Below are positions 17,602 to 25,430 of a stretch of 64,000 nucleotides of DNA, piece by piece. The notes beneath the pieces are model-generated. The model was not told the DNA's origin. It was given only the letters and a program-made list of their open reading frames with translations, and made no database searches. The first letter of the stretch is position 1. Every line of letters begins with the position of its first letter. Position numbers and translations under genes: made by a program. This DNA is from Eggerthia catenaformis OT 569 = DSM 20559 (GTDB lineage Bacteria; Bacillota_I; Bacilli_A; Erysipelotrichales; Coprobacillaceae), in contig NZ_KB446647.1 of assembly GCF_000340375.1 (NCBI RefSeq), positions 322,166 to 386,165 of the forward strand, in the 5' to 3' direction.

Positions 17602-18461
17602 AAATGCTTCCCTCTTATCAAACCATATTTACCAAAAACAATTGCTAGTAAAGTCAATACTGACATAATAATAATGATACATGGACCTGTACTCAAGCCA
17701 CTGTATAAGCAACTTAAATAACTGCCAATAAATGCACTTATTGTTGAAAATAATATTCCTAATATAATAACATGATTAAATTTCTTAGATAACTGATTAG
17801 CAAAAATACAAGGCAGAATCATAAATGAACTAATCAAGATTGCTCCTACTGCTTTTAAACCTATCGAAACAGTTAGAATAGTCATAATAAGAATAACATT
17901 TTTCATTAGAGAAGTAGCAATCATATGAGTAAAAGCAAATTCATAATCGAATATATAAATTATCAGCTTTTGTTTAAAGAGGATAAAGAGAACAGAAACA
18001 ATGAAAGCAATGATGATAATCAGCTTAACATCATCCTCAACCATATAAGCGGCCTGCCCAAATATATATTTTTCCAGACCGGACTGGCTGGCATGAAACC
18101 GACCACCCTGTATAACGCTTTTTAAGACCATTCCAAGCCCAAAAAAACCGGTCAGATAAATTGCTAAGCATGCATCTAAATGAAGCTTGGAATAACGATG
18201 AGTCCATTGTATTAACTGATAACAAAGCATTCCCGATAAAAATGATCCAAGCAGAAGTAAATAAGGATTCCTTGTCTGAAAGATTATAAAAGCAAAAATG
18301 ATTCCCGGATATGAAGCATGACCGATAGCATCGCTAATTAAGCTTTGTCCTTTATAAACATTGACTGTTCCGGCAATAGCTGCACTAATAGCTAAAAAAA
18401 CTGTTCCTAAAGCAACTATGATAAATGAATAATTTGTAAGAATCATTGTCTTTTCATCCAT
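17598..18461 (-). CDS. Mn/Zn-type ABC transporter permease
   Basis: Second ABC-3 family permease (287 residues, about eight membrane segments) with the motif KGQSLISDAIGHASYPGI. It pairs with the downstream permease to form the membrane channel of the importer. It overlaps the ATPase gene by 19 bases, so translation is coupled. Confidence 0.88.
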   Translation of the reverse strand: MDEKTMILTNYSFIIVALGTVFLAISAAIAGTVNVYKGQSLISDAIGHASYPGIIFAFIIFQTRNPYLLLLGSFLSGMLCYQLIQWTHRYSKLHLDACLAIYLTGFFGLGMVLKSVIQGGRFHASQSGLEKYIFGQAAYMVEDDVKLIIIIAFIVSVLFILFKQKLIIYIFDYEFAFTHMIATSLMKNVILIMTILTVSIGLKAVGAILISSFMILPCIFANQLSKKFNHVIILGILFSTISAFIGSYLSCLYSGLSTGPCIIIIMSVLTLLAIVFGKYGLIRGKHL

Positions 18462-19165
18462 TCTAATGGTGTCATATCCGAAAAAAGATTTTGATAGCTG
18501 CCATGCCCCTTAATAGTATTATTCAGCAGAATAATATCATTGAAATAGTCTTCCAGCGTAATCATGTCGTGATGTACAGCAAGCACTGTTTTATTTTCAT
18601 TTTTCAGCTTTTTAAATTGTTCTACAATAATACTTTCTGATTTCTTATCTACTCCGGCAAACGGCTCATCCATAATATAGAGATCTGCTTGCTGATTAAG
18701 TGCTCTAGCTATAAAAACACGCTGTTTCTGTCCGCCGGATAATTGTGAAATATGAACATCACTGTATTCTTCCAAACCCATTTCTTTTAATGCAGAAAGG
18801 GCCTTTTCCTTCATCAGTTTATCAGGTCTTTTAAATAAAGGAAGCCGATAAGTATCACTCATCATAACAACCTCTTTAACAGTAATCGGAAAATTCCACT
18901 CAACACTCTCCCATTGAGGTACATAAGCGATTCGATCATGTACCTCTTTGAAAGATTTATCAAAGAAAAGCGTAAAGCCGGTTAATGGTTTCAGAAAACC
19001 GAGCATTCCTTTGATTAAAGTTGATTTCCCGGCACCATTGGGTCCAATAATAGCACAAACTGTTCCTTCATAAATATCCAGATCGATATCATAAATAACA
19101 GGTTTTTCATAATAAGATAAGGAAAGATCTTCGATATGTACAATAGATTTATTTAAGGTTTTCAT
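18443..19165 (-). CDS. Mn/Zn-type ABC transporter ATPase
   Basis: Nucleotide-binding subunit, 240 residues. Walker A is GPNGAGKST (about residues 39-47), followed by Q-loop YVPQWESVEW, signature LSGGQKQRV, Walker B LYIMDEPFAG and H-switch AVHHD. It belongs to the ZnuC/MntB branch by operon context. It overlaps the binding-protein gene by 17 bases. Confidence 0.92.
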   Translation of the reverse strand: MKTLNKSIVHIEDLSLSYYEKPVIYDIDLDIYEGTVCAIIGPNGAGKSTLIKGMLGFLKPLTGFTLFFDKSFKEVHDRIAYVPQWESVEWNFPITVKEVVMMSDTYRLPLFKRPDKLMKEKALSALKEMGLEEYSDVHISQLSGGQKQRVFIARALNQQADLYIMDEPFAGVDKKSESIIVEQFKKLKNENKTVLAVHHDMITLEDYFNDIILLNNTIKGHGSYQNLFSDMTPLEWMKRQ

Positions 19166-20060
19166 AGATTAAATTAATATTATGACGATACATTTCAATA
19201 TATGTATCACCATCTTTCCCCTTTTGTGCCAGTGAATCAGAAAATAATTCTTGCCCTTCCCCGCTTACTACCTTTACTGAAAAACCTTTTGCCTTAACTA
19301 CTTCTTGTAATTTCTTCATACGCTCCGGATTAGTCGTACTTTCAGAGAATATTGCTTTAATTTTATGCTTAAGAATAAAATTAGCTGTCGTTTCAATATC
19401 CTTATTTGCAACTTCCGAATCAGTGCTTACTCCCTGAGGAGCAACAACTTGTATATTATATAAACGAGAAAAATAATTAAAAGCATCATGTGGTGTAACA
19501 AGATAACGTCGAGCTGCCGGTATCTTCTCAAGCTTCTTTTTATTTTCAGCATGTAAATCATCAAGTTTTTTTAAATACGCGTCTCTGTTTTTATAATATG
19601 TCTCTTTTTTATCCTCATTTAATTTAGAAAGATAGTCTGTCGCCTTACTAACAGCTTTTTTATAAAGATTAATATCAAACCAAAAGTGCGGATCAATGAT
19701 TGTATGCCCATCTTCTTCCATACGTCCAATCTCTTCTTTTTTAAAATCTTTAGTCACTGCTTTTCCTTTTTTCTCTAGAACATCCTCCATCTTACCTTCA
19801 AAGTGTAAACCATGATATAAAAGTAAATCTGCTTTATTAATAACCTCAAGATCTTTTGTTTTGGCAGTATAAAGATGAGGATCCTCTCCCGCCGGAATAA
19901 TAGTATGAACATTGACATCCTGACCGGCAATAACACTTACCATGTCTGCCAAAAATGATGTTGTTACAACAACATCTTTCTTTGTTTTAGTGCTTTGCTT
20001 AGAACATCCTGTCATAAGCATAAACATTGATAATGCTATAATAATTAATATTTTTTTCAT
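19149..20060 (-). CDS. Metal-binding lipoprotein of Mn/Zn ABC importer (TroA/MntA type)
   Basis: Cluster A-I solute-binding protein that captures the metal outside the membrane. A lipoprotein signal with lipobox LMTGC precedes typical ligand segments EDPHLYTAKTKDL, DPHFWFDI, FSESTTNPERM and the final SDSLAQKG...DTYIEMY. There is no His-rich loop, which favours manganese over zinc, though this is not decisive. The start follows AGGAGG, and the operator-like sequence lies only 15-30 bases upstream. Confidence 0.88.
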   Translation of the reverse strand: MKKILIIIALSMFMLMTGCSKQSTKTKKDVVVTTSFLADMVSVIAGQDVNVHTIIPAGEDPHLYTAKTKDLEVINKADLLLYHGLHFEGKMEDVLEKKGKAVTKDFKKEEIGRMEEDGHTIIDPHFWFDINLYKKAVSKATDYLSKLNEDKKETYYKNRDAYLKKLDDLHAENKKKLEKIPAARRYLVTPHDAFNYFSRLYNIQVVAPQGVSTDSEVANKDIETTANFILKHKIKAIFSESTTNPERMKKLQEVVKAKGFSVKVVSGEGQELFSDSLAQKGKDGDTYIEMYRHNINLIYENLK

Positions 20061-20070
20061 ATATACCTCC

Positions 20071-20124
20071 TAGTTAGTTATGTCTAACCATATTCAGTAT
20101 ACATATTTTTTATCTTTAAGTAAA
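20071..20124 (-). promoter_or_regulatory. Promoter and operator of the metal ABC transporter operon
   Basis: On the minus strand TTTACT (20119-20124), a 17-base spacer and TATACT (20096-20101) form a promoter. Directly downstream, over the likely start point, lies the palindrome GTTATGTCTAAC (20077-20088; also GTTAG-N6-CTAAC from 20073). This placement suits repression by a DtxR/MntR-type metalloregulator. The regulator gene is not in the window. Confidence 0.6.
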
Positions 20125-20134
20125 GGAAAATAAT

Positions 20135-20168
20135 AAAAATAGTAAGTTATGACTAACTTACTATTTTT
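20135..20168 (-). promoter_or_regulatory. 15-bp palindrome with second operator core
   Basis: AAAAATAGTAAGTTA, loop TGAC, and the exact complement form a perfect hairpin. Its centre, GTTATGACTAAC (20146-20157), differs by one base from the operator at 20077-20088. It lies upstream of the operon promoter and downstream of the herA terminator. It may be an upstream operator, or a second terminator for herA; both are possible. Confidence 0.5.
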
Positions 20169-20177
20169 ATTATAGAA

Positions 20178-20198
20178 AAAGGTACACCAAGTACCTTT
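20178..20198 (-). terminator. Terminator of the HerA-like gene
   Basis: The stem AAAGGTAC / GTACCTTT with a five-base loop is followed on the minus strand by TTCTATAAT. It lies just after the stop codon. Confidence 0.65.
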
Positions 20199-20201
20199 AG
20201 A

Positions 20202-21767
20202 TTAACCTTTAAAGAAAGTGCCAAGAATACTTCTGGCCAATTGTGCCCCAACATTACCGCCAAGTGTTTTTCCAAAACTGCCAAATGATTTGCCGGCTTG
20301 TTTACCAAGTTCTCTGCCAACAGTTCCAGCTAGTGTACTGCCAACACTTTTAACAGCTTTCTGTCTTGCTTTTAAATCTTTTTCTGCTTCTTTGGCAGCT
20401 AATTTCTCTTGTTTAATCATTTCTTTTTCTGCCAGTTCTTGTGTTTTTTCTTCTTCCTTTCGAATTGCAGATGCTTCCTGATGTCTTTGCAGAAATTCAT
20501 AAGCAGAATCAGGGTCTTGAGAAATTGCATAACGGCTATATGCAAGACTACCTTTTACAGTTTGCTCTCTTTCAATATCAGTAATGGCACCAAAGCTACA
20601 TCTTGGTGGCATAATGTTAACTTTCTCTGCTATTGATGGAATACCATTCTCATCAATAAATGAAACAACAGCTTCACCAGTTCCTAAATTAAGAATGGCA
20701 TTAAATGTATTAAATTCCGGATTCACTCTAAAACTTTCAGCAGCTGCTTTAACACTCTTTTGATCAGCAGGTGTATAAGCTCTTAATCCATGTTCTATTT
20801 TATTACCAAGCTGTGTTAAGACATTGTTTGGTATATCATTAGGATTCTGAGTACAGAAATAAACACCTACACCTTTTGAACGAATAAGCTTTACAGTCTG
20901 TTCAATCTTAGTAAGCAATGTTTTTGAAATATCATTAAATAATAAATGTGCTTCATCAAAGAAGAAAACCATTTTTGGTTTCTCTGTGTCCCCTACTTCC
21001 GGCAAAGCTTCAAAGAGTTCTGAAAGCAGCCATAATAAAAATGTAGAATATAGCTTTCCATTATTTACAAGAGAACTGCTATCTAAAATATTAATCATGC
21101 CTTTTCCATCATTTCCTAAAGTCAGCCATTCACTGATATTAAGAGCAGGTTCTCCAAAAAATATATCTCCGCCTTGAGATTCTAAAGCAACGATTGATCG
21201 TATAATAACACCAATAGAAGCACTTGATATTTTCCCATAATCTGCTTGAAACTGATCAGTATTCTGTTCTACATAATTTAGCATTGCCTTTAAATCTTTT
21301 GTATCAATTAGAAGCAATTGATTATCATCAGCAATCTTAAATACAACAGACAAAATATCAGACTGTAAATCATTTAAATCAAGTATTCTAGAAAGCAGTA
21401 TTGGACCCATTTCAGATATTGTTGTTCTAAGCTGTATTCCCTTAGTACCATAAACATCCCAGAATGTAACAGGGCATCCTGAATACTGAAAACCAGCTTC
21501 ATCAAGCTTAAATTTTTTAATTCTTTCTTGCATATCGGCACTATCAGTTCCCGGTTTCATCATCCCGGATACATCTCCTTTTACATCTGCCATAAATACC
21601 GGAACACCCATTTCACTAAACGTTTCAGCCAGTACCTTTAAAGTAATAGTTTTACCTGTACCGGTTGCACCGCATATTAATCCGTGTCTATTCGCATATT
21701 GTGGTAATAAACTTATCATATTTCCTTTATCATTATTACCAATCCATATTTTATTATATTTATACAT
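20202..21767 (-). CDS. HerA-like ATPase of the DUF853/YjgR family
   Basis: P-loop ATPase of the HerA/FtsK superfamily, 521 residues. Walker A GATGTGKTITLK (about residues 33-44) and Walker B VFFFDEAHLLF are clear. The C-terminal ~90 residues hold a Lys/Glu/Ala-rich coiled coil, then Gly-rich helices (GRELGKQAGKSFGSFG). Cellular function of this family is not established. The ATG at 21767 is preceded by GGGAGG. It stands alone with its own terminator. Confidence 0.87.
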   Translation of the reverse strand: MYKYNKIWIGNNDKGNMISLLPQYANRHGLICGATGTGKTITLKVLAETFSEMGVPVFMADVKGDVSGMMKPGTDSADMQERIKKFKLDEAGFQYSGCPVTFWDVYGTKGIQLRTTISEMGPILLSRILDLNDLQSDILSVVFKIADDNQLLLIDTKDLKAMLNYVEQNTDQFQADYGKISSASIGVIIRSIVALESQGGDIFFGEPALNISEWLTLGNDGKGMINILDSSSLVNNGKLYSTFLLWLLSELFEALPEVGDTEKPKMVFFFDEAHLLFNDISKTLLTKIEQTVKLIRSKGVGVYFCTQNPNDIPNNVLTQLGNKIEHGLRAYTPADQKSVKAAAESFRVNPEFNTFNAILNLGTGEAVVSFIDENGIPSIAEKVNIMPPRCSFGAITDIEREQTVKGSLAYSRYAISQDPDSAYEFLQRHQEASAIRKEEEKTQELAEKEMIKQEKLAAKEAEKDLKARQKAVKSVGSTLAGTVGRELGKQAGKSFGSFGKTLGGNVGAQLARSILGTFFKG

Positions 21768-22064
21768 CTCAATAAGCCTCCCTATATAATATTATATAGT
21801 ATCATAAGAAAAATAGATAGCCATATTCAATGAATATTATAATTAGTAAAATCATAAGCAACTATTAAAGATATATTGAAATAACAGTTAAGAAATCACT
21901 TTAAACACATTAAAATCAGGTGCATTATCAGCAAGTCTCTATAATAAATAAAAGTACATCCATAACACTTATATGTTTTATTTGCTCACTTACATATTAA
22001 CATAGCTGATTAACTATGAGTTTTATAGTGTTGCACTAATTATGATAATTTATCGATAATAAAA
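21768..22064. other. Gene-free stretch upstream of herA-like gene
   Basis: Very AT-rich. No open frame with a ribosome site is seen and no repeat or conserved element is recognised, apart from the promoter region expected for the HerA-like gene. Confidence 0.5.
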
Positions 22065-22095
22065 AATCAGAAAATCTCTTTTAGACTTTCTGACT
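22065..22095 (-). terminator. Terminator of the decayed membrane-protein gene
   Basis: A 13-bp stem with three G-U pairs (AGTCAGAAAGTCT / AGATTTTCTGATT on the minus strand) is followed by TTTTTATTATC. Confidence 0.6.
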
Positions 22096-22109
22096 ATATA
22101 TCTAAATGT

Positions 22110-22436
22110 TTACAATAAACTAATTCTTAATACTGATAGAATAGCTCCTATCATCATAAAAACAATACCTATTCCAGCAAGCTTTTTATAACGAAAAATT
22201 TATATTACCAGATCTTCACTTTTATCAACAATACAATATTTTTTCTGGTAATAAGATATATTAATAATCCTTCACCACGCTGTCCGCTGTCCACCACTTA
22301 GAATAAAACTAATTGCTTTAGGATGAGGCAATCCACGGCGCTTTGTATCACATGAGACTATTTTATATAGTTGATACCATGTAAAAAATATCCCTACAAA
22401 TAGTATCGAAAAACCAATTAATAATAGATAATTCAT
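22110..22436 (-). pseudogene. Small membrane protein gene, frameshifted by a 7-bp tandem duplication
   Basis: The start (ATG 22436, AGGAGAAT upstream) and the first 51 codons are intact: MNYLLLIGFSILFVGIFF, then PKAISFILSGGQR. A tandem GGACAGC GGACAGC then shifts the frame, giving a 54-residue truncated product ending at 22272. Removing one copy restores GGQRGEGLLIY. Further downstream another shift and an in-frame stop precede RYKKLAGIGIVFMMIGAILS, which ends at TAA 22110. The family is not recognised. The original protein would have been about 105 residues with two membrane segments. Confidence 0.65.
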
Positions 22437-22448
22437 TTTATTATTCTC

Positions 22449-22589
22449 CTATATTCTCTTTACAATCTCAAACAGTAAAGCACTCATATCCATTATCATA
22501 AGAATAAATAATATTATAAATATTATTCGATTATTGGCAAACTGCAAGATTAGAAAAGCTGTTATTAATAATACTATTTTGCATATGCT
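22449..22589 (-). pseudogene. 3' remnant of a membrane-protein gene
   Basis: An open stretch of 46 codons, bounded by a stop upstream, encodes a hydrophobic segment (VLLITAFLILQFANNRIIF...MDMSALLFEIVKRI) and ends 13 bp before the next start, as if part of the same former operon. No start codon or ribosome site is present, so it is probably a truncated gene end. Confidence 0.4.
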
Positions 22590-22689
22590 CTATTAATTTT
22601 TCATCTTGTATTATTTAATTATCCGATATCTCTGGTATTTAAATAATATTTTCCTTTCTTGGGAATTGTTTATAATTTAATATTTATTT

Positions 22690-22870
22690 AGGGCTGTGGA
22701 TTTGTTTTTTTTCACTGTGGCGTAGACCATTTAAAGGAGTATCGGACCACAGTTTTTTATTTACAGCTTTGATTAGTTAGATAACACTTGATGTTTCATT
22801 TCACACAAGATTAGGCTCATGTAAAAACACTGTGTTCAAGGCCAGCCCATATATCACATTCATAAGGAGG
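22690..22870 (+). ncRNA. Putative IS110 bridge RNA region
   Basis: IS110-family elements are known to encode a structured bridge RNA in a non-coding end, which pairs with target and donor DNA. The 5' leader here has the expected length and structure. A 7-bp stem ACTGTGG/CCACAGT (22714-22720 with 22747-22753) encloses a 26-base loop, a second CTGTGG copy occurs at 22694, and another structured stretch follows before the ribosome site. Guide loops could not be matched to flanking DNA by eye. Extent and function are inferred. Confidence 0.4.
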
Positions 22871-22878
22871 AAACTTAT

Positions 22879-24000
22879 ATGTATTATGTCGGCATTGATA
22901 TTGCCAAGTATAAACACGACTGTTTCATCTTCACTTCTGAAGGTGAGACTGTGTTAGAATCTTTCACTTTTGAAAATACAAGAGAAGAATTCAACAAACT
23001 AAAGTTGGTTCTAGACGCATTGAATTATTCCCAAAAAATCAAAATAGGTCTAGAAGCAACCGGTATTTATAGAAAGAATTTAAAACTCTTTCTATCATCT
23101 ATTGAATATGACTTTGACGAACTGAACCCTCTTCAAGTCAAACGTTTTACTAACGCTATGTCCAATAGAAAAAACAAAACTGATAAAATCGACGCTTCCC
23201 AAATAGCACGATTCGTATCAACAGGTGCTTCCAGAACCTATGTATACTCATCATACTATACTGAAGCTTTAAAACAACTGACACGTGCCAGAAATTCATT
23301 AATCGATGAACGTAGTAAGCATCAGATAGTGCTTACTGATATTCTAGATGTCGAGTTTCCTGAATTTAAAGGGTTCTTTAATAATAAATTCATTGATACA
23401 GCGTTATATCTTTTAAATAAATATCAAACTGTAAAACGTATCAGTAAGTTATCTTATAATGATTGTGTATTACTACACAACAAATCCAGGAATACATGTG
23501 GTCATCATTTTGACTACAATGATTCTTTAATCTCCGCAAATCTACAAATAATAAAATGTTTAAACAACGAAATAGATAAAATAGAAAAAGAAATCAATTC
23601 TATCATGTCTACAATTAACTCTCCAATAGTAAGCATAACGGGTATATCAGCTATATCTGCAGCTTCTATTATTGGTGAATTTGGAGATTTCTCCCGTTTC
23701 AATAATACAAAACAACTGTGTGCTTTTTGCGGTGTAGAACCATCTATTTACCAATCCGGTACTTCTTACCATGAAGGTAAAATGGTGAAACATGACTCAT
23801 CCAATCTAAGGCGAACCTTATTTAATGTAGTACCCTACATCATTATGCATAACGAAACATTTAAAACATTTTATAATAAAAAACGTAGTGAAGGGAAAGC
23901 ATATAGAGTTGCACAGTCACATGTAGTAAAGAAACTACTGAGAGTAATATTTATTCTTGAGATGACCGGCAATACCTTTGACCCTTCAAAACTATATTAA
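22879..24000 (+). CDS. IS110-family transposase
   Basis: The 373-residue recombinase has an N-terminal RuvC-like DEDD domain (GIDIAKYKHD at residues 5-14; GLEATGIY; KTDKIDASQIARF). The C-terminal Tnp_20 domain has TGISAISAASIIGEFG and the Ser-containing CGVEPSIYQSGTSYHEG. An AAGGAGG ribosome site lies ten bases before the ATG. The frame is intact, so the element may be active. Confidence 0.95.
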   Translation: MYYVGIDIAKYKHDCFIFTSEGETVLESFTFENTREEFNKLKLVLDALNYSQKIKIGLEATGIYRKNLKLFLSSIEYDFDELNPLQVKRFTNAMSNRKNKTDKIDASQIARFVSTGASRTYVYSSYYTEALKQLTRARNSLIDERSKHQIVLTDILDVEFPEFKGFFNNKFIDTALYLLNKYQTVKRISKLSYNDCVLLHNKSRNTCGHHFDYNDSLISANLQIIKCLNNEIDKIEKEINSIMSTINSPIVSITGISAISAASIIGEFGDFSRFNNTKQLCAFCGVEPSIYQSGTSYHEGKMVKHDSSNLRRTLFNVVPYIIMHNETFKTFYNKKRSEGKAYRVAQSHVVKKLLRVIFILEMTGNTFDPSKLY

Positions 24001-24027
24001 ATTGAACTAACTGAACAATTTTTAAAA

Positions 24028-24044
24028 AGTGCATTTTATGCACT
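24028..24044 (+). terminator. Terminator of the IS110 transposase gene
   Basis: The stem AGTGCAT / ATGCACT with loop TTT is followed by GTTTTC, 28 bp after the stop codon. Confidence 0.55.
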
Positions 24045-24100
24045 GTTTTCAGTGCGTCCAAAATTATCACTCTAAAATTTCTTAAAAAAGTCTTTACTTC

Positions 24101-24304
24101 TTAATAGTTAGCTCCTTTTAATAATTGATCAAAACTTATCTGATACATTTCACTCATAATAAGAACATTCAAAATATCCGGATAAGAGTGATTATTTTCC
24201 AAGTTAGACACTGTTTATCTACAAACTTGAAGTTTTTCTGCCACCTGCTCTTGTGTAAACTCTGCCTTTATTCGAGCTTCTTTCAATTTTTCTCCAGTGT
24301 CCAC
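24101..24304 (-). pseudogene. XRE-family helix-turn-helix regulator with a nonsense mutation
   Basis: GTG start at 24304 with AAGGAGG upstream. The product would be 67 residues: TGEKLKEARIKAEFTQEQVA, then EKLQVCR, a TAA stop, and TVSNLENNHSYPD in the same frame. The interrupted position is normally Gln (RQTVSNWE), so a CAA to TAA change explains it. The rest of the frame runs to TAA 24101. It is located beside the IS110 right end. Confidence 0.75.
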
Positions 24305-24431
24305 TTAAAAGCCTCCTTTCTCTTTACTACTATTTATAATTTATAAGAGATATTAAATCTATCAAAAATATTTGACAATAGCCTTTTTTACAATAAATAT
24401 CTTTAACATTTTAGCTATCAGGTTAATAAAT

Positions 24432-24466
24432 AAGCTTCTTACTGAAATCATCGTAGTAAGAAGCTT
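24432..24466. terminator. Strong 12-bp hairpin, probable terminator
   Basis: The perfect inverted repeat AAGCTTCTTACT / AGTAAGAAGCTT has an 11-base loop and lies about 110 bp beyond the end of the broken immunity gene on the minus strand. The downstream T-tract is weak on both strands. Confidence 0.45.
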
Positions 24467-24574
24467 TGTTTCAATTAGAAGATTTGTCCCGGTAATTTTA
24501 GTTTTTTTTATATGGAAAACCTTTATCAAATTTCTTAACATCTTTGTATTCACACAAATTCCTATTCCTATTTG

Positions 24575-24985
24575 TCATTCGGTATATTTGCTGAAGCCAG
24601 CAAGCAACTGTTTAACAAATGTTCTCAGGTAAGTCTGATCAATCTCATTTTCAAAGGTTATTTCCTGTGTGCAGCCGAAAACACTGTTGTTCAGTCATCC
24701 TATTACTCTGATATAACCGCCTGTTTCAGCAATAAATTCAATATAATTATGAATGCTATACGGTTCTTCCAGTCTTACTTCTCCAATCAGTGTTTCATAT
24801 AGAGCCTTCAACTGTAAAGCAAATTCAGCAATTCCCTAAACACAGGCATCCACAAAGGTGTCCGCTGAATAGCTATAACTGGAAACCTTCACACCAAGAG
24901 TTACATTTACATGATATATAAAATCCTATTCATGAATCTCCGGAAACAGCTCTAACAAGAATGTATCTACTTCGATTCTGTACAT
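24575..24985 (-). pseudogene. WapI-type immunity protein gene with three in-frame stops
   Basis: ATG 24985 (GAGG upstream) begins a 136-codon frame, MYRIEVDTFLLELFPEIHE. Stops TAG, TAG and TGA interrupt it, but no frameshift occurs. The C-terminal half, including ITFENEIDQTYLRTFVKQLL, resembles contact-dependent toxin immunity proteins of the WapI family. All three stops can arise from single C-to-T changes in CAG or CGA. No toxin gene is visible nearby. Confidence 0.6.
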
Positions 24986-25191
24986 TTTTATCCTCACAAT
25001 TTTAATTGCCGCTGTCTAATATACTGACAATATATGAACAGTTCTACCGATAAAAAAGCCGACACTCCGTCTTCCACAACTTCTAAACTGCTAACTAAAC
25101 TCTCTGAGAAACCATGTAGATTTATTCCCTCAAAGCGAAGGTTCAGCGCCGAATATATCTCTAAATCGGATTATAAGCTTTCCGGTTCTCA

Positions 25192-25430
25192 TCATTGATT
25201 GTTTTGAGAAGCATCAATTTTTTGAGAATCCATTGTTGACTCATTCCTTACATTCACATATTTGAATGTCATGTAGCCAAAATCATCTGCCAGAGTAAAG
25301 CTCACTGAACTATAAAATGTTCTGATCTTTTCCATGTTATCCGGCAGCAACTTTATCTAACATACATCCCTGAATTTGTCTACAACAGTGTGAATCAACT
25401 CGCTTCCGATGCCTTTTCGCTTAGTAATAA
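25192..25430 (-). pseudogene. 3' remnant of a GNAT acetyltransferase gene
   Basis: The reading frame shows the GNAT motif A/B region RKGIGSELIHTVVDKFRDVC, a TAG stop (Gln position), then IKLLPDNMEKIRTFYSSV and FTLADDFGYMTFKYV. The N-terminal half is missing; the remnant abuts the end of the zinc-ribbon gene. It is non-functional. Confidence 0.6.

Larger units (their letters stand above)
22680..24060 (+). mobile_element. IS110-family insertion sequence (ends not precisely defined)
   Basis: A single DEDD/Ser transposase gene is flanked by a structured leader of about 180-200 bp and a short 3' tail with a terminator hairpin. IS110 elements have no terminal inverted repeats, so the ends given are estimates. 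The left boundary lies somewhere near 22680 and the right near 24045-24065. Confidence 0.75.

Noticed and set aside
22620-22760. Match between the IS110 leader loop (GTATCGG) and CCGATA in the left flank as evidence of guide-target pairing
   Set aside because: Only six bases match and the distance to the likely element end is too large; this is expected by chance in such sequence.
24432-24466. 12-bp inverted repeat as a possible attC site or recombination site
   Set aside because: No integrase gene is nearby, attC core sites are absent and the position after a dead gene fits a terminator better.
24372-24632. Plus-strand 86-codon open frame over the hairpin region
   Set aside because: It has no ribosome site, is antisense to the end of the immunity pseudogene and shows only low-complexity hydrophobic sequence.
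24575-25430. In-frame TAG/TAA/TGA codons as possible stop-codon recoding or an alternative genetic code
   Set aside because: Core genes in the window end normally at TAA and TAG, and no core gene has internal stops. The interrupted genes also show frameshifts nearby, so simple decay is the better reading.
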